A program made the position numbers and the translations under genes. Shown here piece after piece: positions 1 to 7,458 of a DNA stretch of 8,286 bases. The notes below the pieces were generated by a model. That model ran no database searches and had not been told where the DNA came from. It saw only the letters and a list, made by a program, of their open reading frames with translations. The DNA comes from JAYTJL01 sp964400155. Lineage in GTDB: Bacteria > Patescibacteriota > Saccharimonadia > Saccharimonadales > UBA10212. Each line of letters opens with the position of its first letter. Positions within the stretch are counted from its first letter, which is position 1. The DNA is taken from NCBI GenBank assembly GCA_964400155.1, contig CAYNSQ010000024.1, forward strand, positions 1 through 8,286, read 5' to 3'.

Positions 1-90
1 AACGCAATAGCTTCAAAACTTGTAATGGATAGTGCTCTGGGCATAACACCAGAAAAGCAGCCATTTGGACTGTCAAAAAGTACTAGATAA
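1..90 (+). CDS. C-terminal end of an unidentified gene, cut by the window edge
   Basis: Frame 1 is open from the first base to a TAA at 88-90 and gives 29 residues, beginning NAIASKLVMDSALGITPEKQ and ending in STR. Composition and codons look protein-like, and no minus-strand gene competes here. The small-residue helix followed by a short polar tail is reminiscent of the C-terminus of FAD-dependent oxidoreductases, but 29 residues are far too few to assign a family. It is the only plus-strand gene in the window and runs convergently towards the FtsK-like gene that ends at 156. The 65 bases between them contain a T7 run (97-103) but no convincing terminator hairpin. Function unknown; the partial CDS itself is likely. 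Confidence 0.55.
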   Translation, partial: NAIASKLVMDSALGITPEKQPFGLSKSTR

Positions 91-155
91 TATTAGTTTT
101 TTTAAGTACCGAATATTTAGTCTCATCATACCCACAGACCCTACATCACCTCCAC

Positions 156-668
156 TCATACGCGGTCGAAAGGTTGGAGACCGAGTGTGCGGTCTGCTTT
201 TAGCTTAGTATCAAAAAAATCCAGGATTTTTGGCGGTATTGTTTCTTCGCTAAAACGGGATGTTACGTATACAAGCTGCATGTTAGCTTGTTTCGAATTG
301 GTTAATATACCTTCTAAGGCATCGAAGAACCCAGTTGGATTTACTATGGCCATATCGCATTCATCAATACAGATGCAGATCCGCGGTTCGATCTCATTAC
401 TAGCTAAGCGCTGAGTGGCTAACCGAGCCAACCCCTCCAGCTTTCCAACACCAATTTCCGGGTCCACAACTACATCAAAGAGCAGATAGTTTTTATCAAA
501 ATCATTAAAATCTACTCGCTTCATGTCGAATAGCGCAAACTTCAACTGCTCTGAGTTGTATTTGGCGATTAATTTGTTTATTAATTGCCGAACAGTGTGG
601 CTTTTGCCAGAACCTGTAATACCGGTGATAAACAACGAAGACACGCCCTCATTAACAAATTCACTCAT
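156..668 (-). CDS. Minimal FtsK/SpoIIIE-type P-loop ATPase
   Basis: This 170-residue protein is close to a bare FtsK/SpoIIIE/HerA-type RecA-fold motor. Walker A is GITGSGKS (residues 16-23). The FtsK-like strand LFDMKRVDF (45-53) corresponds to the IDPKRVEL segment of FtsK. Walker B is ICICIDE (97-103), and a sensor-like strand LVYVTSR lies at 132-138, where FtsK has LATQRP. There are no transmembrane segments and no C-terminal winged-helix gamma domain, so it is far shorter than a chromosomal FtsK (usually over 700 residues). The chain stops soon after the strand that follows the sensor, so it may be truncated or may need a partner. The ATG at 668 is supported by a -10 box (TATGAT, 680-675) that puts +1 on the A of the ATG. 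It lies 33 bases after the 244-residue gene. Family membership is fairly sure; the cellular role is not known. Confidence 0.75.
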   Translation of the reverse strand: MSEFVNEGVSSLFITGITGSGKSHTVRQLINKLIAKYNSEQLKFALFDMKRVDFNDFDKNYLLFDVVVDPEIGVGKLEGLARLATQRLASNEIEPRICICIDECDMAIVNPTGFFDALEGILTNSKQANMQLVYVTSRFSEETIPPKILDFFDTKLKADRTLGLQPFDRV

Positions 669-674
669 AACTCA

Positions 675-705
675 ATCATACCAAACAAAATATTTTAAAA
701 CTCAA
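675..705 (-). promoter_or_regulatory. Candidate leaderless promoter of the FtsK-like gene
   Basis: A -10 hexamer TATGAT lies at 680-675. Counting the usual seven bases downstream puts +1 at 668, exactly the A of the start codon. The best -35 is TTGAGT (705-700), with a long 19-base spacer, and it overlaps the TGA stop (704-702) of the upstream gene. There is no purine-rich ribosome-binding site before the ATG. The spacing is suggestive, but the -35 is weak. Confidence 0.4.
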
Positions 706-1436
706 CTACTAGACTTTTTATCGAAGTTTTCATCCACGAGCCATGGACCGCCGTCAAACCTTGGGAGATTCAACCGCTTTTGATTAGCTGAGAAAATACT
801 AGGAGGCATTGACTCCTCTAGAAGCGTAACTGAAGCAAAATTAATTTTTGGCATTTCGTAAACAACAACATACACCGAATCGAATGTCGCCAATTTGCAT
901 GTTTGTATTATCTCTTTAAAATCTATTTTTACTGATCCACTGTATACACTTACAATAAGGCCACAGTGAGCAGGATAAGTATCTCTCGTCCTAACTTTTT
1001 CATTAATAGCCTCAATTACATCCCGAGTTGAGAGAGTTCTTTTATCTGGCAGATAGCCTTGTACAAGTGTCTGCTGGAATGGCATTCTTTCTTCTTGACC
1101 CTCATCCCAAATTGCACCATCCGATATCAGATTTTCGATTTGATTTTTTAGATTATCTTCGACACCAACCACTACCTGGAATGTTCTCTTGCTTTCTATA
1201 CTAATAAGGTTGAAGTAATGTGCGACTATACCTAGACTCAGCATCTCGCCAGCACTAATATCTACCATCCGCTTGCTCGAGAATCGTTTTGGCACTGTAT
1301 TCGAGGGTAAGATATTAATACCTCGTTGATTAATAAGAAGTCTTATCTTTTTGTCTTCAGGCGCAGCATCGTAAAGTCTCAGGATGTGGTTTAATGCAGG
1401 GATTGGATAAATGCCTAACACTTTTAAATTCTTCAT
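702..1436 (-). CDS. Hypothetical protein, family not recognised
   Basis: This is a 244-residue soluble protein with no signal peptide and no clear membrane segment. The predicted pattern is alternating alpha/beta: strands around residues 4-10, 31-36 and 87-91, and a hydrophobic pair at 158-165 (CGLIVSVY) and 187-193 (SVYVVVY) separated by a helix (IDFKEIIQTCKLA). The C-terminal tail is polar (DKKSSS). I see no Walker motif, zinc ligands, helix-turn-helix or (D/E)xK nuclease signature, so I assign no function. The ATG at 1436 is supported by a perfect TATAAT at 1449-1444, placing +1 one base before the start. It is followed after 33 bases by the small FtsK-like ATPase. Close tandem order suggests the two may work together, but each appears to have its own -10 box. 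It could be an accessory gene of the neighbouring restriction locus or part of a separate module. Confidence 0.7.
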   Translation of the reverse strand: MKNLKVLGIYPIPALNHILRLYDAAPEDKKIRLLINQRGINILPSNTVPKRFSSKRMVDISAGEMLSLGIVAHYFNLISIESKRTFQVVVGVEDNLKNQIENLISDGAIWDEGQEERMPFQQTLVQGYLPDKRTLSTRDVIEAINEKVRTRDTYPAHCGLIVSVYSGSVKIDFKEIIQTCKLATFDSVYVVVYEMPKINFASVTLLEESMPPSIFSANQKRLNLPRFDGGPWLVDENFDKKSSS

Positions 1437-1443
1437 AATTCTT

Positions 1444-1449
1444 ATTATA
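1444..1449 (-). promoter_or_regulatory. Consensus -10 box for a near-leaderless start of the 244-residue gene
   Basis: A perfect TATAAT is followed by AAGAATT and then the ATG at 1436. The expected +1 is 1437, giving a leader of about one base. No convincing -35 is present at 16-18 bases. The 118-base gap from 1437 to 1554 otherwise shows only the 10-bp palindrome TTTTATAAAA (1526-1535). No gene or terminator hairpin is visible in it. Confidence 0.5.
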
Positions 1450-1554
1450 ACTGAGGTGGCGTATCATTCATTTAACTCTAGCCGATGCAGGAAGTACTCA
1501 AAACAGCGCAGTATCATAATGACGCTTTTATAAAAAATGATTGCCAATGTATAT

Positions 1555-2070
1555 TTAGGGTTTGGAAAAGTCAATTTTTGGGAGACTGTTAACGATATCC
1601 ACTGTCTGTACACTTACATTAATTACACTTAACAACAGATCTAGAATATATCGAGGGTTGCCGGATTCTTTTGCCCAATCATTTGGATCATTCACAATAC
1701 CACTATCTTTGTGCGTGGTGATTTGGTATCGCTCCATAACCCATTCAATAGCACTCTTGCCGTTAACTACATATTCATAGGCTTTTTCACCTATGTACTC
1801 TATCTTGATTGACGAATTGTATAAGATCGTGTCACGTTGACCTTTCTTGATAAACTTTAACTTCTCAACGATATAGTTATTATGTTGTGCGCCACTGACT
1901 TTTACAGCTTCAAGTTCAGGGACATCTTCATAATTAATATGTAACTCAGCTAGCTTGCGACCTGATTTACTGAATGACCAGAAATCATCAACACCGCTAA
2001 CAAGCGGAATTCGTGGCAACATTTTTTTGAGGTCGTTCGAGAATTCTCGTCGGTAGTCAGCACTATGCAA
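1555..2070 (-). CDS. C-terminal part of the type ISP restriction enzyme, separated by an in-frame stop
   Basis: This 171-residue reading frame is the continuation of the large gene upstream in the same frame, not an independent gene. The frame is open from directly after the TAA (2175) to the TAA at 1557-1555 and encodes 206 residues. The first 35 of these include VRKDGVSDF and KEDIFYYIYGLLHSADYR, a hallmark stretch of the LlaGI/LlaBIII C-terminal specificity domain. DLKKMLPRIPLV and FWSFSKSGRKLAELH follow, and the end is RYILDLLLSVINVSVQTVDI. This is the family's normal C-terminus, so only the stop interrupts the gene. The TTG at 2070 is the only plausible restart codon in frame, has no nearby ribosome-binding site, and would omit 35 conserved residues. 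It is more likely untranslated, or reached only by readthrough, than a true separate subunit. Confidence 0.7.
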   Translation of the reverse strand: MHSADYRREFSNDLKKMLPRIPLVSGVDDFWSFSKSGRKLAELHINYEDVPELEAVKVSGAQHNNYIVEKLKFIKKGQRDTILYNSSIKIEYIGEKAYEYVVNGKSAIEWVMERYQITTHKDSGIVNDPNDWAKESGNPRYILDLLLSVINVSVQTVDIVNSLPKIDFSKP

Positions 2071-2175
2071 TAGCCCATATATGTAATAAAAGATGTCTTC
2101 CTTAGATATGTTTTTGTCATGATAATGTGTATGTACACGATTCCATATAAAGTCGCTAACCCCATCCTTACGTAC

Positions 2176-5100
2176 TTAATCATCAGATTTATCTTGATCA
2201 AACAACGATGGAGTGGTCGTTTCGACTTCTTCATAATAATATAAGGGGAATGTTTGACCGTTGAACTGCATTTGACGATCAGGAATAATATTTGTCATTA
2301 AACAACTAAAATCCTTAGTACCACCAGAACCCGATATACAAATCAAAAGATTTTTTGAATATGCTGTCGGGAATATTTGTGGCTGTTGGTATCTGCTCCA
2401 ATTTAAGTTCTTATTGAAATACAGATTTTGCTTAAAGAATGGTCGATAAAGTCCAATGCGAAGTGAGTCCTTCTCGAATTTTATACTTTTACGTCTTTTC
2501 AGGTCATCAATAAGACCTTGATCCCACTTAATATGTGCGGCGTCTTTAGAAACAAAACTTTCAGCCTTAACTTTATTACCTAAAGAAATCGCTTCTTTAT
2601 ACCTGTTAAGCTCTACTGAATAGTAGATAATAAAATCAGAAATCTGATCTTTTAGTTGCGATTTAGAAAAGCTATATACCCACGATTCCCGATTGGTTAT
2701 TACACCAGCAGAGTATAAATTAAAAACTACTTTCGACTGATTCTTTTTATCTCCCAGAACTAAGAAGTCATCAAAAATTTTATTTCTTTGATTGATCCAG
2801 TCACCTTGTTCGTTCGGCTTGAGAATCTGCCACTCAATTTCATCATTGTTCACGGATTTGAAGTTTGCAACAATTTTTAATTTATCTTCTCTAGTTAGAT
2901 AATCCCCAATATCGTAATAGTGTATTTGGGCTTTTTCGTTTGAAGTATTTGGTTTTTTAACTAACAGTGTTATTGCGATTGGAGTTCGGGAACCGCTGCC
3001 AAAAATTTTACCACCTTCTTTGCGAGATAATTCTCCACTAGTGCGTTGATTACCTCTTAAATTAAACACATAGATACTAGTGAATTCTTTTTCAAGCGAA
3101 TTACGCATGCCATCTGTCGCCTGACCATCAATCCATGAACCATTAGAGACATAGGCAACAATACCACCGTCGTCAGATAATCTATCTGACGCCCAGCGAA
3201 ATGCTTTAACATAAGCGTCATATACTGCTCGCTTCATAGAGCTTGTGCCAGCGGCGTAAGTTTTATGTATACGTGAATCAAGCTTAGTATATGCCTGATT
3301 CTGTGCCAAGTCGTGAAAATCTTTTTGTCCTACAGAATACGGTGGATTGCCAATAATAACCCTGAGAGGTGCCTTCTGTTGGCGTTGCAAGCGTTCTGAA
3401 TTTTCTGCTAATGCTTCGCTGAAAAGTTTTGTGTTATCTTCACTCTCACTAAGTTGGAATGTGTCTGTAAGTACTATTCCATCGAAGCTTTCGTATTCAT
3501 CTTTCTCTAATAAATCATGGAAGGCATTTTCGACGTTAACAGCTGCTATGTAATAGGCAAGCAGAACTATCTCGTTAGCAAATATCTCATGCTTGTATTT
3601 ACGTTCCAGGTCTTTTTTATCAATAACACCAGATTGGAGAAGCCGTGTAATAAATGTACCAGTTCCAGTAAACGGATCAAGAATATTTACATTCTCATCG
3701 CTTAGGGAACGACCAAACTCTTTCTGTAGTACATCATTAACGGAATGAATGATGAAATCTACAACCTCAATTGGTGTATATACGATACCTAGCTGCTCGA
3801 CCATTTTAGGAAAAGCTGTTTTGAAGAATTTATCATACAACTCCACAATGATTCGTTGTTTGCCTTCAGAATTATCTATATCCTTCGCTCGTTTACGAAC
3901 TGATTCATAGAAACCGTGTAGTAACTCTGCATCTTCTTCCTCGATAGCATGTGTCTCAATGGCATCCAATGCATTTTGCATAGATATTGAAACAGCATTG
4001 TTTTGGACGAAGGAGTAACCTTCAAATAACGCTTCAAATACTGGCTTAGTAATAATGTGCTGGGAAAGCATTTCTATCGCCTGTTGCTCTGTAATTGATG
4101 GGTTTATATTCTTCTGCAAACCACGGATGAACTCCCTCATGGCCATATGTGCATTATCATCTTCTTCTACAATCTTTGTTATTCGCTTAATTTGACGTTC
4201 TGCGATATCAGCCACGCTCGCGGCCCATTGTTCCCAGTAACGTCGATCGCCTACTTTAAGTACCATACGTGCATAAATTGCATTTTGGAGTTCATCAAAG
4301 GCTAACTTAGTTTGCTTGGACTTGTCTTTATCGTCTTTCTTTTCTTTTACTTCTTCACCTTCGCCGGTTGGGTCTGCTGTAGCAACAATAATTTGTTCTG
4401 GCCTTTTTTTATTAAGGTCTATTTTGTTAACTATTGCGTTGAATCTATCATCATGGGCGCGCAATGCATTTAATACAGACCAAACGACCTTGTATCTTTC
4501 ATTGTCATCAAGTGCGGCATCGGGCTCCACGTCCGAAGGCACGATTACAGGAATAATTATATAGCCGTACTTCTTGCCTGGCGACTTACGCATTACCCTG
4601 CCAACCGACTGGACCACATCCACTTGCGAGTTTCTAGCTGATAGAAATAGAACAGCATCCAATGATGGGACATCCACGCCTTCGCTTAAACAGCGGACAT
4701 TGGTTAAAACTCTGGATTCTCTTGGATCTTTGGTATCTTCTTTTAACCAACTCATTAAATCATCTCTGTTGGGTGCGGACATTGTACCGTCAATGTGTCT
4801 CGAATATATATCAACAAGCTGATTCCGCTTTAGTTCGGGCTGTGTCTTAATATATTCCTCTCCCGCAACATTGAATGTATCCGAAATAGTTTTTGAAGAA
4901 GCGATGCTCTGACAAAAAGCGACGCTACGCTTCATCGGGCTCGGGTCGCCATCCTTAATATGGCCTTCATCGCCTAGGATCTGTTTAGATAATGCGTTAA
5001 TACTTCCGATCAGCTTGGAAACATCATTAGAGTCAATTTCGCCTTCTTGATTGGCAAGAATCTTTTGGACTGTAGGCGATATATCCGCTTCATTGAGAGT

Positions 5101-6393
5101 AAGTATCAACACCTTATAGTCAGCAAGTAAATCTCTTTCTACAGCTGCGCCAAACCCAATTCGATAAACTTCTTCACCGTATAAAGCCGGGTCATCCATT
5201 GATGCAACAACGGCATCATTTTTTACAGCTTTGTTTTTGGCTTCTTCCCCGTACAGCCTTGGGGTTGCAGTCATGTAGAGTCTCTTTTTAGAAGAAATAT
5301 AGCCATTATCATGAATGCGGACGAAGGTTGATTTGTCTTCCTCGGCAAGCGTCACACCCGTTGTCCTATGGGCTTCGTCGCAGATAATTAAGTCGAATGA
5401 GTTGAATCTTTCATTATTTTGAACCGCGTCAAGAGCCCTGGATACCACATCAATCGATTGATAAGTAGAAAATACGACTGTCATACCCGGTTTTTGTTTT
5501 AACTGAATATCAATTAGCTGTTTTTTTATATCCTCCACGTCAGTAGACGCAGGAATAGCTAAGTCTAACGTGCTTATATTGGTTTCGTCATAGTATTGGC
5601 GTTTCTTGGTAATCTTTGGGTCTGAACAGATACATATTGCGTTAAATGGATTAACGGAAGAAGTAGACCATTCTCGTAAGGTTTGACCAAGTAGTGCTAT
5701 TGAGGGCACTAAAAATAGAACAAAACCATTCGAATTTGTTTGTTCTTCTGCAATTCTCAACGATGTAAACGTTTTACCTGTCCCGCAGGCCATAATGAGT
5801 TTACCGCGTTCGTTATTTTTAAAATATGCAACTGTTTGATCTACTGCACTTCTCTGATGCGGGTATAATTCTTTTCGCTTAACTAGTGCATCTACACCAG
5901 TAAATCCATCTTCAAGCACTTGCCAATCAATTGGTGCAGACTCAAGATCATACAAGTTTATCCGACTTACTGGTGGATGTTGGTTTTTTAAAGCTTCAGA
6001 TGCGTTTGAACTCCATTTATTAGTAGTGGAAATCCAAAGTCTGTTGGAAAATCCAATGAGATCACCGTTCTCGTCCTTAAACTTGCGGCTTGATGTTGAT
6101 AGAAATGAATCTACATGCGGTTTATCTATAAATGTATCGGATTTGTAACATTTACACTGAATTGCCCAGTATTCTCCACCATATGTTTTTGCAACAAGGT
6201 CTATCCCGGTGTCTACAGATCCGAGGTCCTTTCTTCCATGAAAGTCATTCCAAAGCCAGACATGTTCAAACTTATTGCTATACAGAGGATCTGTTAGCAA
6301 ATAATACTTCATCAAAATTTCAAAACGTGCACCTTTGTGGTGCTCTGATGAAGAAGTAGTTCTATACTTCTCGAGAATATTATCAAAACTCAT
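2176..6393 (-). CDS. Type ISP restriction-modification enzyme (LlaGI/LlaBIII-like), C-terminally truncated by a nonsense codon
   Basis: This is a single-chain restriction enzyme, translocase and adenine methyltransferase, 1405 residues as read. Domains in order: an Mrr-like PD-(D/E)XK nuclease at about 1-165, with D65 and Q79-C-K81; an SF2 helicase/translocase at about 175-620, with Walker A ACGTGKT (202-208), DEAH (339-342), MTATP (374-378) and QSVGRVMR (595-602); and a helical coupler at about 700-850 after a Lys/Glu-rich linker (680-693). Next is a gamma-type N6-adenine methyltransferase, with motif X around YTPIEVVDF (872-880), motif I DPFTGTG (906-912) and motif IV NPPY (1016-1019). The start of the specificity domain follows from about 1220. 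The family is about 1,570-1,600 residues long. Here a TAA at 2178-2176 ends the chain, and the missing 206 codons follow in the same frame. All visible catalytic motifs are intact, but most of the target-recognition region is lost, so specific methylation and cleavage are probably abolished. The ATG at 6393 is set by a promoter leaving a leader of about 2 bases. Confidence 0.93.
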   Translation of the reverse strand: MSFDNILEKYRTTSSSEHHKGARFEILMKYYLLTDPLYSNKFEHVWLWNDFHGRKDLGSVDTGIDLVAKTYGGEYWAIQCKCYKSDTFIDKPHVDSFLSTSSRKFKDENGDLIGFSNRLWISTTNKWSSNASEALKNQHPPVSRINLYDLESAPIDWQVLEDGFTGVDALVKRKELYPHQRSAVDQTVAYFKNNERGKLIMACGTGKTFTSLRIAEEQTNSNGFVLFLVPSIALLGQTLREWSTSSVNPFNAICICSDPKITKKRQYYDETNISTLDLAIPASTDVEDIKKQLIDIQLKQKPGMTVVFSTYQSIDVVSRALDAVQNNERFNSFDLIICDEAHRTTGVTLAEEDKSTFVRIHDNGYISSKKRLYMTATPRLYGEEAKNKAVKNDAVVASMDDPALYGEEVYRIGFGAAVERDLLADYKVLILTLNEADISPTVQKILANQEGEIDSNDVSKLIGSINALSKQILGDEGHIKDGDPSPMKRSVAFCQSIASSKTISDTFNVAGEEYIKTQPELKRNQLVDIYSRHIDGTMSAPNRDDLMSWLKEDTKDPRESRVLTNVRCLSEGVDVPSLDAVLFLSARNSQVDVVQSVGRVMRKSPGKKYGYIIIPVIVPSDVEPDAALDDNERYKVVWSVLNALRAHDDRFNAIVNKIDLNKKRPEQIIVATADPTGEGEEVKEKKDDKDKSKQTKLAFDELQNAIYARMVLKVGDRRYWEQWAASVADIAERQIKRITKIVEEDDNAHMAMREFIRGLQKNINPSITEQQAIEMLSQHIITKPVFEALFEGYSFVQNNAVSISMQNALDAIETHAIEEEDAELLHGFYESVRKRAKDIDNSEGKQRIIVELYDKFFKTAFPKMVEQLGIVYTPIEVVDFIIHSVNDVLQKEFGRSLSDENVNILDPFTGTGTFITRLLQSGVIDKKDLERKYKHEIFANEIVLLAYYIAAVNVENAFHDLLEKDEYESFDGIVLTDTFQLSESEDNTKLFSEALAENSERLQRQQKAPLRVIIGNPPYSVGQKDFHDLAQNQAYTKLDSRIHKTYAAGTSSMKRAVYDAYVKAFRWASDRLSDDGGIVAYVSNGSWIDGQATDGMRNSLEKEFTSIYVFNLRGNQRTSGELSRKEGGKIFGSGSRTPIAITLLVKKPNTSNEKAQIHYYDIGDYLTREDKLKIVANFKSVNNDEIEWQILKPNEQGDWINQRNKIFDDFLVLGDKKNQSKVVFNLYSAGVITNRESWVYSFSKSQLKDQISDFIIYYSVELNRYKEAISLGNKVKAESFVSKDAAHIKWDQGLIDDLKRRKSIKFEKDSLRIGLYRPFFKQNLYFNKNLNWSRYQQPQIFPTAYSKNLLICISGSGGTKDFSCLMTNIIPDRQMQFNGQTFPLYYYEEVETTTPSLFDQDKSDD

Positions 6394-6401
6394 TTAGGTT
6401 T

Positions 6402-6432
6402 ATTTTACCCCTGTTAGAATAGATTGTACAGG
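6402..6432 (-). promoter_or_regulatory. Promoter of the type ISP gene, nearly leaderless, with an inverted repeat
   Basis: The -35 is TGTACA (6430-6425), the spacer is exactly 17 bases and ends in GGGG, and the -10 is TAAAAT (6407-6402). The expected +1 is 6395, two bases before the ATG at 6393, and there is no ribosome-binding site. The region starts directly after the stop codon of the DUF5655 gene (6435-6433). It matches the promoter of that gene at 27 of 31 positions. It contains the inverted repeat CCTGT (6410-6414) / ACAGG (6428-6432) with a 13-base spacer, a possible operator overlapping the -35. Confidence 0.65.
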
Positions 6433-7389
6433 TTACTGATAAAACTTGGCTAGAACTTGTTTGATAATTGTTGCAGTGTAGTTGGCATCTTCAACTGTCT
6501 CAACCTCTAATCTACACTCGGGAACATTTTTATGTTCCTGGCTACCCGTAATGTAGTTAAGTTTACCTTGAGGGTCGCTCACATCTTCTGGGCGGATTTT
6601 TGGAATATGTAGCCTTAAACTTTCATTTCTGATGTGCACATACACTACCGTTTTGTTACCAAGCTCACCTAGCATAAAACCAATATAGGGTGCTCTAGGA
6701 TTTTCTTTAAATCGTGAATCTAAGGGAAAAATAGATTCTTTTAGTTGTTCATAAAGTGGTCTAAGCTGGGACTTGTTGCCCTTAAAGTGATCTTCTAGGT
6801 TGAATACCTTTACTTGGCTGGTGACTGTCTTAACAATTTTATCTTTTGTATATGCCTGAATTGATTCGGATGTACGGAAAGGCTTGATGGGGTTAAAGTC
6901 TATAATCCCCTGTTCGTAGGCCGTAACCTCATAAAGTGAAAACGGCAAATCTTTAAAATTGATGGCATTCTTTTGGTAATTAGTAAACTCAGGAGAGATA
7001 AAGATAAGACGGGATTGTTCCCAGTCGATATCTGATTTATCCATGTTTTTGCCTAGACGGCGGTTAAGTTCTAGCACAAATTCAGCCTTGTTGTTAAGCA
7101 TTGCTGATAAGTACGAAAATCCTTGGTCAATAACGCTGTATGTGCGGTCCTTTTTGTATTCAATAATTACAAATGCTTTGTGTTGCTCGTCAAAAGCCAG
7201 CGTATCAATGTAGAAGTCCTGTTCTTGAACTCTAACACTAAATTCGTTGTTTGATAGGCCGCTAACAAAAGTTAGACCAAAAAGAGTCTGGAGATTTTCT
7301 TCTGTCAGTTTTTGGATGTCTTTTTCCAGATCAAACTTAACCTCGTTAACTGGTTTTAAGCTTTTTCCTTGGACATTAAATATAGGCAT
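6433..7389 (-). CDS. DUF5655-type protein with PD-(D/E)XK nuclease-like N-terminal domain
   Basis: This 318-residue soluble protein resembles the family annotated DUF5655 or 'predicted transport protein' (COG3586-like). The N-terminal half looks like a NucS/DUF91-type PD-(D/E)XK nuclease fold: a helix with E31 (TEENLQTLFGL), then D62 in YIDTLAF, E77-Y-K79 in VIIEYKKDR, and Q89 in the next helix (VIDQGFSYL). The order E, D, E-x-K, Q fits the catalytic layout of that superfamily. The C-terminal half (about 200-318) carries the DUF5655-like segment, from LRPLYEQLKESIFPLD to YTATIIKQVLAKFYQ. No membrane segment supports transport. The start is firm: GGAG at 7400-7397 lies 7 bases before the ATG, the only clear Shine-Dalgarno in the window. 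It ends 39 bases before the type ISP gene and shares its promoter design, suggesting an accessory role in that defence locus. Nuclease activity is inferred, not shown. Confidence 0.8.
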   Translation of the reverse strand: MPIFNVQGKSLKPVNEVKFDLEKDIQKLTEENLQTLFGLTFVSGLSNNEFSVRVQEQDFYIDTLAFDEQHKAFVIIEYKKDRTYSVIDQGFSYLSAMLNNKAEFVLELNRRLGKNMDKSDIDWEQSRLIFISPEFTNYQKNAINFKDLPFSLYEVTAYEQGIIDFNPIKPFRTSESIQAYTKDKIVKTVTSQVKVFNLEDHFKGNKSQLRPLYEQLKESIFPLDSRFKENPRAPYIGFMLGELGNKTVVYVHIRNESLRLHIPKIRPEDVSDPQGKLNYITGSQEHKNVPECRLEVETVEDANYTATIIKQVLAKFYQ

Positions 7390-7412
7390 TTGACAACTCC
7401 GTATTGAGTTGC

Positions 7413-7441
7413 ATTATACCCCTGTTAGGACTGATTGTACA
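7413..7441 (-). promoter_or_regulatory. Promoter of the DUF5655 gene with an inverted repeat
   Basis: The -35 is TGTACA (7441-7436), the spacer is 17 bases and ends in GGGG, and the -10 is a perfect TATAAT (7418-7413). The expected +1 is 7406, giving a 17-base leader that contains the GGAG ribosome-binding site. The inverted repeat CCCTGT (7420-7425) / ACAGGG (7439-7444), with a 13-base gap, spans the upstream half of the promoter. It lies directly downstream, in transcription direction, of the hairpin at 7444-7458. Confidence 0.7.
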
Positions 7442-7443
7442 GG

Positions 7444-7458
7444 GCTTGCGCAGCAAGC
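7444..7458. repeat. 6-3-6 hairpin with GCA loop abutting a promoter
   Basis: GCTTGC and GCAAGC pair perfectly over 6 bp around the loop GCA (7450-7452). Two bases separate it from the -35 of the DUF5655 promoter, and the heptamer array begins at the very next base on the other side. No T-run follows on either strand, so it is not a standard intrinsic terminator. Confidence 0.6.

Noticed and set aside
82..103. ACTA / TAGT stem followed by T7 as a terminator for the left-edge gene
   Set aside because: The stem has only 4 bp and is AT-rich, so it would be too weak for a standard intrinsic terminator. The T-run alone is not enough.
156..158. UGA recoding to glycine as in SR1/Gracilibacteria
   Set aside because: Genes end naturally at UGA (158-156 and 704-702), and no gene here has an internal UGA. 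The standard code fits.
178..195. Hairpin AGACCG / CGGTCT with a 6-base loop followed by GCTTTT on the plus strand, as a terminator
   Set aside because: It lies inside the C-terminal codons of the FtsK-like gene, the stem is short and the T-run is only four bases. Probably chance.
2176..2178. Stop-codon reassignment or programmed readthrough at the TAA
   Set aside because: TAA also ends the C-terminal part (1557-1555) and the DUF5655 gene, so it is a normal stop. The following base is G and no recoding hairpin is evident. Kept only as a minor alternative to a nonsense mutation.
1950..2234. A 94-codon minus-strand reading frame spanning the junction of the split type ISP gene
   Set aside because: It is out of frame with clear family-conserved sequence on both sides of the stop. 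Its composition is not protein-like and it has no promoter or ribosome-binding site. It is a shadow of the real gene.
7444..7458. The GCA-loop hairpin as an intrinsic terminator of the membrane-protein gene
   Set aside because: Read on the minus strand it is followed by CCTGTACAATC, without a T-run. The equivalent hairpin at 8186-8200 also lacks one.
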